Of a stretch of DNA of 64,000 nt, positions 1 to 11,155 are shown in pieces. The notes under the pieces are model-generated. The model did not search any database and was not told the DNA's origin. It saw nothing but the letters and a program-made list of their open reading frames with translations. Within the stretch, counting starts at the first letter, position 1, and each line of letters begins with the position of its first letter. The position numbers and the translations under genes are program-made. The stretch comes from Symbiodinium natans. Taxonomy: Eukaryota; Sar; Dinophyceae; Suessiales; Symbiodiniaceae. Location: positions 248,001 through 312,000 of the forward strand of contig CAJNDS010001079.1 in the NCBI GenBank assembly GCA_905221605.1, in the 5' to 3' direction.

Positions 1-26
1 GCGCTCGGCCCGGTTTCCCCTTTAGG

Positions 27-120
27 TAGGGGTTTAGGGTTTAGGGTTTAGGGTTTAGGGTTTAGGGTTTAGGGTTTAAGCTGAGGGTTTAGGGTTTAAT
101 TAGGGTTTAAGTTTTAGGGC
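27..120. repeat. Telomere-type array, TTTAGGG orientation
   Basis: About seven TTTAGGG units, then degenerate units, near the window's left edge. Because identical arrays occur throughout the window in both directions, this is not by itself evidence of a chromosome end. Confidence 0.8.
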
Positions 121-633
121 ATAGGGCTTCACAGCCCTCAGGGTCTAGGGCTTTGGTTCATAAGGCCGCTAGAAGCCCCAAGCCATAAACCCCAAACCCA
201 ATTCAAGCTCCGTTTCTTGGGCCATCTTGGTGGAAGGGTATGACGTTTGGGCTCCAACAGCTGTGCAAGTGGGTTTAGGGGTGAAAGCTTTAAAACCTAA
301 GCCCGAAAGGTGTAGAGTTCAGGACGTTGTGTCATCTAGGGCCTAGAGGGCTTGCATTTCGTTCGGGTTGGATCAGTATGGGGGACACAGCAGTCGAAAG
401 GCAACAGAGTTACAGGGTTTAGAGCTGAGGGCTTAGGATTTAGGGCCTTTAGGCGCTGCGACTCCGTGCATCAACGCCATGCCCGCATGGACTCGAAGAT
501 TACAAGCGTGCAGGATATTTGGAAGCTCGAACGAATTAGGCATGTTCCTTAGTGCACGCCGGCAGATCTAAACCCCAAACCCGCTTGTTGCACATCTATG
601 AGACAATCGCAGAAGTTCTTCGGGTTTAGAGAC

Positions 634-3600
634 TCACAGCCAACGCTCGACCCTTCTTACATACTTCAAGCCTAGGAACATATTAGAACCTGTTCCCTGG
701 GTTGCATACCCTCTTGAACCCAATTCACTTAAGAACCCTAGAAAAAAAGGTTCAAAGGAGGACGCGTTCAAGAGGGCTCCCCGGCAAGGCATCGCGGGCC
801 CAAACCCCTGAAACCCTAAGATCCCTAGGTCTCTAGGGTTCAAGAAGGACGGCGCAGAAGGGCTCAGGGTTTAGGGTTTAGGGGTTAGGGGTTAGGGGTT
901 TAGGGTTTAGGGTTTGGAATTGCAAGGGAAGCTAGCCACCGTCGGCTTGTTCCGGGTTCAGGGCTTTGAGGGTTCGGGTTGAGAGGCTCATGAGCCTTAA
1001 CTTAGCTGGGGGGTTTAGGGCTTCGGGTTTAGGGTTTAGGGTTTAGGGTTTAGGGTTTAGGGTTTAGGGTTTAGGGTTTAGGGTTTAGGGTTTGAGGGTC
1101 AAGCCACAACTGCCAGGGGGAACACTTACGAGGGTAAATGTCGTGGCTACTTGGTTACATAGGACGCTATAAGGTCCTGAGGTGTTTATCTAGGGGAATC
1201 AGACGAAGTGTCCCTTCTATCCCTTTACAAAAGAAATCTTCTGGGAATGAGCAACCAAGGAATTTCGCTTCTTCAGGATGAACGACGACTTCCCACCCTC
1301 AACCCTCAACCTGCCAAGAAACCGCAGCAATCTAACCGTAAACAAGCTATATGTGTATATGCATATACACAATGCACAGTACACATGAGGTCTTTCATTA
1401 TTATCATATAGAAAGCCTCCCTTAGAACCCCCGAGAGGTCAAAACAAAAAGATGCCGGGAGGCCCATGCCACGGAAGAAGCCGGGCAAGCCGTGCTGCTT
1501 GTAGATGTGCTGGCAGACCTCCGGTGTACATCTTGGTAGCCCCGGTGACCATCTTCAAATGAAGGGTACACCTTTTGGGTGGTTAGTTACTCTATAAGTA
1601 GAGGATAGGATTAGGGAGACCCTTGGGGACATAGACCCTCTGAATAAGGTCCCTGTTGAAGAGAGCCAGAAGAAGGTTAAGAAGGGTTCCCTTTTAAGGG
1701 CCCCCCTTCTCCTACCTAGGAATAAGGGAACAATGAACCCAAGAAGGGCAAGGGGTGCCACAGGGCTACCAAGATATGGTAGTTGTCTAACCATTCCTGT
1801 TTCTAAGATGACCCCTTCGTGTCCTTATAACACCCATAATAGGGCTCCCTGACTAGTAAAAGACGGACCAAGAGACTCTAAAACCCAAAACCCCAAACTC
1901 TGAACCCAAACCCTAAACCTCAAACTCGCCTGTTATGCTTTACCTACCTCTGGAGTAGACCCAGAAAAAAAGTATATACTTTTTAGGTATAAGTAGCTAG
2001 AATGAGAACCCAAAACCAAAAAAAGTATTAAAGTATAGTACTCCAAAGCCCAGTTTAGGGGTTGTTGCTGCAGGGCCCAGGGCGTGCGCAGGGCTTCGGA
2101 CGTGCGGTTGGGGCCCGTTCGCTGTCGGGTTTAGGGTGTAGGGTTTAGGGTTTTAGGGTTACTGTAGGGCTGAGGTTTAGGATCTTTCGTTGTAGGGCGC
2201 GCTGGGATGAAGATTTTGGATTGGTTGAGGGCGTGGGGCTGTGAGGCAGTCCCTGCACCCTACATCCGACTCTGAATAACCTAACCACAGGGGATTTTCC
2301 AGATCAATAACTATCATTCTTCGGACGGAGAATGCAGATTTATACTGCAGAGACTTCTGCACGGGCGTGGCGGCTGAAAGCCGAATGCTCTGAGAGACAA
2401 ATCAGGATAAAACATGAAGTATCGGATCTTCATGTTTAGTAGCCCAGTAACCATACTATAATAAGGGCACCCTTTTTTGGGGTGGTTACTTTATAAGGGA
2501 GCCCATAACCAAAAAAAGGGTAAAGGGTACCACTGGGCTACCAAGTCATTGCTCACAACCTTTCTCCAAGCGGTCTAAAGCTTAAAGCCCTTGCGTTGGC
2601 GACTGAATAGGGTAAAGTTTTGAGCGGCAAAGTACACGAACAATTCTGTGCTCTGAGCAGCCCTAAACTTAAGGGATAGAAAAGGGACCCCTAGAAGGGA
2701 CCCCCTTCGTCTTATTCGCTAAACCTTGGATAGCCCCTATATGCCCGAGAAGCCCACGAAATAGATAGACCTTAAGCTCTATACCCCTAGCTCCCTCGAT
2801 GCGCATCCCACGACAGCCGGAGCCCAACGGGGCCCAAAAAAACCGCTAAGCTGTGGGGTTCAGGGTTCAGGGTTTAGGGTTTAGGGCTTCTACACCCAAA
2901 CCCACACTTTCATACCCTACGCAGAGCAGACAAACATAAGCCTAAACCCTCAAACCCTCAGCCCTGAGCCTTGTACTGCCTACTTGCCATCTTTATGGCC
3001 TGTAGCAAGGCTTAGGGTTTAGGGTTTAGGGTTTAGGGTTTAGGGCTTAGGGCTTAGGGCTTAGGGTTTAGGGTTTAGGGTTTAGGGTTTAGGGTTTAGG
3101 GTTTAGGGTTTAGGGTTTAGGGTTTAGGGTCCCTACCTTTTGCCGCCCTTCTAGTGGGTGCGGCCTCTGTGTAGGACTGCCAGCCCAGCTCGCCCTGGAA
3201 TCGGATTCGAAGCACTTCCTCAAGCTGAGTGGGGGCTCTTTGAACCGGGCGAACTTGAAGTTGGGTGCGATTTCGTTTCACAAGGGGGTATGGAGTGGAG
3301 GGTGGAGGGCTCAAGGGCTTTAGGGTAAAGTCCCGACTGGCAAGGCCCAACACTCGACCTCCGAAGCACCCCCCATACAGAAACCTATGTACCGCTGGCA
3401 CATGCCTGCAATGCGCAATGACCAACAGTTCGCAAACGAGGTTTACCTGCCTCCTGGCGTTTAGATTCTCGTTGGGGATTGAGGGATGAGGGTGGCTTCT
3501 GCAGGACTTCGGTAAGGGCGCAGAAGGACGTAAACAATGGGGCATCTGAAGTAAGCACCCCATCTGAAGCCCGCCCTTGGCAGCAGGATTACTTATCAAC

Positions 3601-6600
3601 CCTACGCCTCTAAACCCTAAACACTAAACCCGAAACCCGAAACCCTAAACCCTGCCCTGGCTCGATTGGGTAAATGGCCACCCATCCGCTGGGCCCGGCG
3701 ACGGAGGCGGCCAGAGCGGTCTTCGACCACCTGGGTGGAGACTAGGGTTTAGGCTTTAGGCTTTAGGCTTTAGGCTTTAGGCTTTAGGCTTTAGGCTTTG
3801 GGCTTTGGGCTTTGGGCTTTAGGCTTTAGGCTTTAGGCTTTAAGGTTTTGGGTTTGGGGGGGGGGGGGGGGGGGGGGGTGGGTGGGTTGTTCTAAACACG
3901 AAAATGGTCGATCACTGTTCTCTCAACTTGACAAATCTTTTCCAACTGCAGCCAATACTTGATGTGCAAGGTAAAAAAAACAACCTTGTACCACCTGAAA
4001 CACAAATAAGTCGAGTAGCAACCGAGGAGAACTTCTGCTTCCCTGAACCCTAAGCCCTAGACCCTAAACCGGACTGTCCAGAGTTTCTCCCCCTAAACCC
4101 TAAACCCTAAACCCCTAAACCCCTAAACCCCTAAACCCCTAAACCCCTAATGTTAACCTCACATCTATAAATGGGGTGGCAACTGTAATATTCGCCGGGC
4201 CAGAGGGGCTCAGCCGAAGACTACTTTCCATTACGGGAGGTTTTCGGGCCGATGTGTGTAAACAAGTCTATATAGGGGGGTCCGGTGAAAATAATAATGG
4301 GGTGACAACAGTAATATTTGGCCGGCCAGGAATCAGAAATTTTACTTGCAGAGAAGACTTTTCGAGCTCCGTGGCAGACCCTGACAGCTAACCCCGCCCA
4401 AGACCCCCAGAATCCGCATTATTGGCACCCACTCGTTTTTTTCTACCCCTCCAAACCCCGGGGACCAAAACAAGTTTTGGGGGGGGGCGGGGGGGTTTAT
4501 TAAAGCGACGTTAACATTAAACCCCTAAACCCCTAAACCCCTAAACCCCTAAACCCCTAAACCCCTAAACCCCTAAACCCTAAACCCCTAAACCCTAAAC
4601 CCCTACACCCCTAAACCCTAAACCCTAAACCCTAAACCCTAAGCCCTTAGCCCTAAGCCCTAAACCCTAAACCCAAAACCCTCAGGCCTTAGCCCTAAAC
4701 CAAACCCTCAACCCTGAACCCTGAACCCTGAACCCTGAACCCTGAACCCTAAACCCTAAACCCTAAACCCTAAACCCTAAACCCTAAACCCTAAACCCTA
4801 ATCCCTAAACCCTAAACTAAACGTCGGGCCCGAGCTGCGCGGGCCAGCTCAAGCTCTCGAGGCGGCGCTTCGCGTACTCGTAGACGCCGAGGTACACAAA
4901 TCTGGGGTGTTTATTTATTATCTCATTTTGTTTAGGGTTTAGGGTTTAGGGTTTAGGGTTTAGGGTTTAGGGTTTAGGGTTTAGGGTTTAGGGTTTAGGG
5001 TTTAGGGTTTGGGGTTTGGGGTTTGGGGTTTATTGTTTGGGGTTTAGGGTTTGGGGTTTAGGGTTTGGGGTTTAGGGTTTGTTTGGGGTTGAGGGTGTTC
5101 CTGGACTGCCTCAGACCCGAAACCACTGCACCCTAAACTGTCAGGGCTTAGGGTTTAGGGCTTAGGTTTTGGGATTAGGGTTTAGGGCTTAGGGTTTAGG
5201 GGTCCCACGGAAGAGTCAGCGCCCAGTTGCGTTCCAGGGCCGTCACGAAGCACGATCAAGGGCGCTCCACCTTATGACTAGCGAGGGTTTAGGGTTTAAG
5301 GTTCGGGGTTAACTTGAAGATTTGGAAGTTATAAGCCAATCTACGAAGTACCCACTTACTACGTCAACCGATCCTCCAAGTGAGCTGGAAAAAAAAGTCT
5401 CCTTTGTTTGTTGAACAGGGCTCGCCCCGGAGCCTGAACCTTACCAAGAAGACAGGGTTTAGGGTTTAGGGTTTAGGGTTTAGGGTTTAGGGTTTAGGGT
5501 TTAGGGTTAAGCTGTACGGTTTTTGGTTGAGGCCCCAAAAAGCCGACCTGCACCCCGTAGCCCTAAACCCTCAAAACCCTCTAAACCCCCCTAAACCCCC
5601 CTAAACCCCCCTAAACCCCCCTAAACCCCCCTAAACCCCCCTAAACCCCCCTAAACCCTAAACCCTAAACCCTAAACCCTAAACCCTAAACCCTAAACCC
5701 TACCCTTTGCAAACCCCCCCCCCCCAAAAAAAAAACAAAACTGGCCAAAGACGGGCCGAGCCGCGGAAGGCCTTGGTCCAGGCCCCGGGCTTCATGAGCG
5801 CAGCGACCTCGCACAGGAAAGAGGAGAGGGTTTAAAACTTATAAATGAGGGTTGGGGTTTAGGGTTTAGGGTTTAGGGTTTAGAGTTTAGGGTTTAGGGT
5901 TTAGGGTTTGGGGTTTAGGGTTTAGGGTTTGGGGCTTGGGGTTTGGGGCGTCGAGGGGGTGTAGGGCTGCAGGGTTTAGGGCTTGAGGTCGTCGGAATTT
6001 CGTGGCTCTGGGTGCTGAGGCGGGGACGAGGGGCAGTTGATTGCCGCGGGTGCGTCGCGACTTTCAGGGTCCAGCAGCTTTTAGCCCTTGTTGAATCAAA
6101 CGGAAGGCCTCGATAACCCGACACCCTCAGAATCCCTCGGGTGCAGGGCTTGGGGTTTAAGGTTTAGGGTAGCACTTTGACAGGCGTCAGCTGCGGATGG
6201 CGATGTGTAGGACTGTGAGACCTTTTTGCACAGAGATACATGCACCTTTAGTCTCTTCTTGTTCTTGTTCCTGCTAGTCTTGTTGCTGATCTCCAGGCTC
6301 CAAACCATATTCGACCCCCTGAGCGGTTTAGGGTTTAGAGTTTAGGATTTAGGGTTTAGGGTGTGGGGTTTAGGGTTTAGGTTTGAGGGAACCCTAAACC
6401 CCAAACCCAACAACCATGGCTGTGGGCGACCGCCCCGGTTTAGGCTTTAGGGACCACTGCTGCTGGAGTTGCCCGCAAGGTGCTCAGATAAAGTCTCTAG
6501 ACTCCCAATAGTGCAATCGTAGCCTGAAAAAGGGGCGGCGTGGGGGGGGGGGGGGGGGGGGGGGCAGTATACACCGTAAACCCTAAACCCTAAAGCCTAA

Positions 6601-9600
6601 ACCCTAAACCCTAAACAAGGAAACCCTACCCTGAGCCCTTAAAGGGAAAAAGGGTATGACTAGGATCCGAGGCTTAAGCCCGAACATCTGCAATTCTTAG
6701 CAACCCCCTGTCTACACTCACCAAGAACAGCAACATAAACCCTACCTCCAATAGGGTTTAGGGTACATGGGGGAGGGGGTTAGGTTGCTTGGGTTTAGGG
6801 AGCAAAGTCAAGGCGGTCGAAGCACCTGCTTGAGTTCCTTCTGGTATGGGTTGCTGGTGCCCTCGACACCTGCCGTCTGCGCACGGTCGTTGGAGGCTCT
6901 GGAGTAAGCATCCGCACAAACCCTCAACCCGAAACCCTGAAGAAAAGGGGAACCCTTGTGCTGTTACAGCGAACCTAGCGAAAAATATGGAAAGCGGAGT
7001 CTCACTGGGGTTTAGGGTTTAGGGTTTAGGGTTTAGGGTTTCCCAATGCCGAGCCGCATATCTGCGTGCGGCTCTTAATGAGCTCAGCAGGCGCGACGAC
7101 CATGCCGCCAGCCATTCCCGCAACACTGGCACAAACAGCCACGTCCTTAGAGATGCCGTTGGGGTTTAGGGTTTAGGGTTTAGGGTTTAGGGTTTAGGGT
7201 TTAGGGTTTAGGGTTTAGGGTTTAGGGTTTAGGGTTTAGGGTTTAGGGTTTAGGGTTTAGGGTTTAGGGTTGAGTGGTGAGGTGCCCCCAACGTCAACAT
7301 GTGCAGCCAAGAAGCGGCCCAGGGTTCAGGGTTCACGGTTTCGGGATCGTAGTAGTCATACATATTAACGATGCTTCCAGCAGTATGTAGAAAGCATCAT
7401 GCTGATAACAATAGCAACCAGAAGGACAATCAGAACTACCATAACAACATTGACAATAATGACAGTGGAGCATTCCCTAAACCCTAAACCCTAAACCACT
7501 AAAATAGGTTTATGATGCCTTCAGATCTGGACTCCCAAAGTTTCTGGAGGCCCTGAGAGGGATGCCGGCTCAAATCAGCCCCCCTGTGTCAATACAGACC
7601 ATGCTCTTTTTGGATATTGTGGTTCAGGGATGAGGGCTTAGGATTCAGATCCAAGAAAAGGAACAATATCCAGAGGACTGACTCTATGGGAAGAACCTTC
7701 CGAAATGTTCCTGAAGGGACCTCAACCCTAAACCCTAAAACCTTAAAGGGGCCGAGCAGCCAGCACCGAGAGGTCCTGCGCACTGGGCAGGCCGCGGTAT
7801 TTTGACAGCAGCTGCTGCGTCTGGTAGTGCGCCGTCATGGTAACCCCCTGGCAACTGAGGAGCCCTAAGCCCAAAATCCTAAACCCGAAACCCTAACCCT
7901 AGGCCAAGCCCTAAGCCTTGCACCCCAAAACCTTAACCTTAGACCTAAACCTCCCTACCGAAAGTCCTGAACACTTACTAACCCTTTGTGAAGTTCCCCC
8001 AAGTAGCCCAGTGTCCCGGAATAAAAACAGGGTGCCCTTTTTTGCTTAAAGGGGCTTCTCGGAAAGCCTAAACCGCCCCACCCCCCCCCCCCCCCCACAA
8101 ACCAAAAAAAGAAAAGGGTATTATGGGCAGTAATTACTGGGCCTCCTAGACCCTGCACCCTAAACCCTAAACCCTAAACCCTAAGTTCCCGGTCACATCC
8201 TAGTCCCGGTCACTGGCCCACCTAGCCTTCCACACTCCCGAGGTCAAGCAAGGGCGCCCTAAACCCTAAACCCTAAACCCTAAACCCTAAACCCTAAACC
8301 CTAAACCCTAAACCCTAAACCCTAAACCCTAAACCCTAAACCCCTAAACCCTAAACCCTAAACCCCTAAACCCCTAAACCCCTAAACCCCTAAACCCCTA
8401 AACCCCTTAAACCCCTAAACCCTATAGGCCTTCCACACTCCCGAGGTCAGGCAAGGGCTGAAGACGCCGCTGTAAAGCGACGCGAAGCCCTGGCGCGACG
8501 TCGCAGGGTCCGAGGGCGCTTCGAGGGAGTGGGCGGTTAGGGTTTAGGGTTTAGGGTTTAGGGTTTAGGGTTTAGGGTTTAGGGTTTAGGGTTTAGGGTT
8601 TAGGGTTTAGGGTTTAGGGTTTAGGGTTTAGGGTTTAGGGTTTAGGGTTTAGGGTATAGGGCTAGGGTTTACCCGATTAGAGTACTCATCATGAGAACAC
8701 GGACTCTCCCTGTGACTCTCATAATATGGCATATTATGCCAGGTCGGTCGAGGAGGGTTCCTAATTTTTAGTGAGCGACAGGTTGACCGTACATGGCTCT
8801 TGCAACTTTATTGGATTCCCACAAGCCTTAGCAGTGCGCTGGTGTGGTGGGGCGTATGCGACGGAGCTGAGGGTCTCCGGAGCTTGGACCGCAGGGATTT
8901 GGGGGGGGGAGGGGGGGGGGGGGGGTCCTCAACCCTAAACCCTTCTCGGGCTTAGGCCTTAGGAGTCACATGTCATCGCCCCGACCTCTCGGATCCCCAT
9001 TATTGGGGTCTTGGGGTTTCAGTTTTGTAGACACCCTCAACGAACTCCCTAACAGGCGGGCCTGTTAGGGACTTCGTTGAGGGTGTCTACAAACCTTAAA
9101 CCCCAAGACCCCAATAATCGGGGCGATGACATGTGACTCCTAAGGCCTGTGCAGGTCCAAGCCCGAAGAGGGGTTAGGATTTCGGGCTTAGGGGTTTGGG
9201 AATACCTGAACAGAAGTCACATACAAGCATTTTGCTGAGGATAAAAACGAGACTTCTCAAAACCAGCCACAAGCGGATACCATGGAGTCTGGAGGCGGGA
9301 TATAATATGATGGGAAATACACCCTGAACCAACGTTAACACCCTAAAGCCTCTGCCCCGAAGGAAAGAAGGACTCTGCTAAAAGGACTCTGCTAGTTTTC
9401 GTCACTAGTAGGGTTTACGGTTTTTGTAGAAAGCGTTTGCTAAGCCCCGAACCCTCAACCTCGCTCGCCTACTCACCTCAGTCCCGAACCCCCCCCACCC
9501 ACCACCCCCCGCCCCCGCCCCCCGCCCCCGCCCCCCGCCCCCGCCCCCCGCCCACCACCCTTCCCCCCCCCCCCCCCAAAAAAAAAGAAGGAATAGAAGA

Positions 9601-10490
9601 GCGCCCCTTTGAAAATCATATGAACCTCTGAACCCTTCCATCTATTCTCCCCTCTGTCCCATGAGAACGCGATCATCTGCCTCGCGCTGGAGGATCCCCC
9701 GAAGTGTCGGGAGTAGCCCGAGGCCGTGCACGGCCTGCCTGCTTCGGGTTGCGCTGCAGTTTTTTTACGGGCTTTTGGCGGTTTTTTCCCTCAACCCTAA
9801 CCCCTAAACCCTCAAACCTCAAGCGGTTGTTCCCGAAAACCCTAAACCCTAAACCGTTCTCTTATCAGGTTTTAGGGCTTCAGAGGAAGTTCGGGGATGG
9901 GTTGAAGGCGTCTCGGATGGGTAGGAGTATAGCTCTTGCCAGAGATGCCTCAAGGTTTAGGGTTTAGGGTTTAGAGGCATCTACAGGTTACGTCGCGGGC
10001 CCAAGCCTTAAGAAACCTAAACCCCTACAAGCCCTAAACCCCCTCGAGGCAGCAACCCCCGTGTAGCCCAAGGTTGTTTGCTGGAAGAAAAACGGGAAAA
10101 GAGTAATGTTGCGATGCCCCCCCCCCCCCCCCAAAAAAAAAAAATACAAATTTGGACCCTCTATAAACGCATGGCGCCCTCTATAACGCATGGCGCGGCG
10201 ACCCCCCCAAACAAATGGGGGGGGGGGGGGGGGGTACCACCCTCAGGGCCTCAAGCCCCTTCATGCCTGGAGCCCAAGGCCCTCAGGGCCTCAAGCCTTA
10301 CTGCGTAAGCCCTTAACCCAAAACACAAACCTGTAAAAACCAAACGCCCGGAAAAAAACTTGTGATAATGACGGGTACCTTCAACAAACTCGGCTCGCAG
10401 AATAAATTTTGGAAACTTGTGAATATAGACCCTCCTTACACTAAAGTCAGTCCAACATTACTACGATCACACTAAACCCTCAACCCTCAA

Positions 10491-10521
<31 letters not shown>

Positions 10522-11155
10522 ACCCTAAACCCTAAACCCTAATTCGAGCTCTTAGCCCAAGGAAACTCAAAACCTGCACACCTGGTGCGGATCGTATCCA
10601 GTGGGTGCACCAGCAGCGTGCCGAAGGCTCCTCCAAACAAAGCCTTCTGAACCCTAAAACCCTAAGGTTTAGGGTTTAGGGTTTAGGGTTTAGGGTTTAG
10701 GGTTTAGGGTTTAGGGTTTAGGGTTTAGGGTTTAGGGTTTAGGGTTTAGGGTTTCTACTCCTACCTCCTTACAGGACTCAGCAATCCTAAGCCAGAAGTG
10801 CGGGATGGCAGCTGGGCTGGCCTTCCAACCCCGGCTGAGTAAGGTCGATCCTACATTAAAAGGATGTTGAGCCCGGGAACATACAACACATCCCAAGGTC
10901 CCGCCTAGGCAATGACGCCTAAACCCTAAACCCTGAACCCTGAACCCTAAACCCTGAACCCTATAAACCCTATAAACCCTATAAACCCTATAAACCCTAT
11001 AAACCCTATAAACCCTACAAACCCTATAAACCCTATAAACCCTATAAACCCTATAAACAATATAAACCCCATAAACCCCATAAACCCAAAACCCATGTGG
11101 TGTGTCTCACACGCTTAGGGCTGCGTCCTCCCGTCCAGCCGGAGATGAAGTCCAT
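634..11155 (-). CDS. Mitochondrial carrier (SLC25) family protein, 15 exons, complete
   Basis: Mitochondrial carriers move metabolites across the inner mitochondrial membrane; the substrate cannot be decided here. Exons, in order: 11155-11128, 10630-10582, 9738-9681, 8489-8439, 7847-7776, 7145-7058, 6869-6826, 5807-5753, 5270-5231, 4901-4830, 3730-3664, 3218-3165, 1518-1456, 945-924, 689-634. They are 22-88 nt long and total 819 nt: 272 residues plus TGA, against about 300 usual for the family. All three repeats carry the Px[DE]xx[KR]x[RK] signature: HPLDTIRTR (exons 2/3), APAELIKSR (exon 6), YPIEVLRIR (exons 11/12). Other family motifs are REGFASLYSG, RDGPGTFVYLGVYE and GLPGFFRG. The end (GLPPTVASFP, FLGLKY) recalls ornithine/acylcarnitine-type carriers. 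Introns (188-1646 nt) start GT (4), GC (7) or GA (3) and end AG, nearly always before G. They are packed with telomere-type repeats and foldback elements. Start: first ATG, giving MDFISGWTGG. Exon joins were made by eye; single boundaries could be off. Confidence 0.82.
865..1097. repeat. Telomere-type arrays flanking carrier exon 14
   Basis: TTTAGGG units at about 865-916 and 1008-1097 lie on both sides of the 22-nt exon at 924-945. In the transcript they read as CCCTAAA. Confidence 0.8.
1533..1773. repeat. Foldback element, family B (divergent long copy)
   Basis: Ends TTGGTAGCCCCGGTGACCAT and, inverted, GGTGCCACAGGGCTACCAAG. It begins 14 bp from the 3' splice site of carrier exon 13, so it fills the end of that intron. 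Confidence 0.55.
2439..2545. repeat. Foldback element, family B
   Basis: Inverted ends GTAGCCCAGTAACCAT and GGTACCACTGGGCTACC, with an A/T-rich centre. Related copies: 36074-36182 and 41839-41951. Lies in the carrier intron between exons 12 and 13. Confidence 0.65.
3003..3130. repeat. Telomere-type array, TTTAGGG orientation
   Basis: About 17 units including a TTAGGGC sub-block, ending about 35 bp from carrier exon 12. Confidence 0.85.
3745..3878. repeat. TTTAGGC variant array plus G homopolymer
   Basis: A homogeneous run of TTTAGGC/TTTGGGC units, followed at about 3856-3878 by a run of more than 20 G. It shows a single variant amplified locally. Confidence 0.85.
4080..4150. repeat. CCCTAAA then CCCCTAAA array
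   Basis: Three heptamers followed by seven CCCCTAAA octamers. Confidence 0.8.
4519..4816. repeat. Long CCCCTAAA/CCCTAAA array
   Basis: Octamers grade into heptamers, with CCCTGAA and CCCTAAG variants in blocks. It ends 14 bp from carrier exon 10. Confidence 0.85.
4931..5092. repeat. TTTAGGG array with TTTGGGG tail
   Basis: Begins 30 bp beyond carrier exon 10, opposite in orientation to the array on the other side of that exon. Confidence 0.85.
5455..5508. repeat. Telomere-type array, TTTAGGG orientation
   Basis: Eight units in the intron between carrier exons 8 and 9. Confidence 0.85.
5572..5703. repeat. CCCCCCTAAA decamer block then CCCTAAA
   Basis: Seven copies of a 10-bp variant followed by eight heptamers, then C and A homopolymers up to 5735, next to carrier exon 8. 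Confidence 0.85.
5853..5945. repeat. Telomere-type array, TTTAGGG orientation
   Basis: Mostly perfect units in carrier intron 7. Confidence 0.8.
7162..7271. repeat. Telomere-type array, TTTAGGG orientation
   Basis: About 15 perfect units, 17 bp from carrier exon 6. Confidence 0.9.
7996..8150. repeat. Foldback element, family C-like, with C homopolymer
   Basis: Starts AGTAGCCCAGTGTCCCGGAA and GGTGCCCTTTTTT, and ends ATTACTGGGCCTCCTAG. A run of about 15 C and an A run are expanded inside. In carrier intron 4. Confidence 0.45.
8158..8425. repeat. CCCTAAA/CCCCTAAA arrays in carrier intron 4
   Basis: 8158-8185 and 8259-8425. The larger one is bracketed by a direct copy of the end of carrier exon 4 (8224-8256 and 8428-8458). 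Confidence 0.85.
8535..8656. repeat. Telomere-type array, TTTAGGG orientation
   Basis: About 17 units, upstream of carrier exon 4 and opposite in orientation to the array on its other side. Confidence 0.9.
8946..9165. repeat. Long near-perfect hairpin
   Basis: Two arms of about 90-100 bp run from CTTAGGAGTCACATGTCATC to GACACCCTCAACGAA and back, around a GGCGGGCC-like turn near 9056. It lies inside carrier intron 3. It could be a foldback transposon or a recent inverted duplication. Confidence 0.8.
9488..9590. repeat. C-rich low-complexity tract
   Basis: CCCCGCCC/CCACCC repeats ending in about 15 C then 9 A. Open frames here (proline- or glycine-rich) are composition artefacts. In carrier intron 3. 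Confidence 0.8.
10480..10755. repeat. CCCTCAA/CCCTAAA and TTTAGGG arrays around carrier exon 2
   Basis: 10480-10540 is C-rich-strand oriented; 10668-10755 is TTTAGGG oriented. The 49-nt exon 10582-10630 lies between them. Confidence 0.85.
10917..11092. repeat. CCCTATAAA 9-bp variant array
   Basis: About 14 copies of a 9-bp derivative following a few CCCTGAA/CCCTAAA units. It ends just before carrier exon 1 (about 35 bp). Confidence 0.85.

Noticed and set aside
27-120. Terminal telomere at the window start
   Set aside because: The same arrays occur in both orientations throughout the window; nothing marks this one as a chromosome end.
5572-5703. CRISPR-like array
   Set aside because: Units are contiguous 7-10 bp telomeric variants without spacers, and the genome is eukaryotic.
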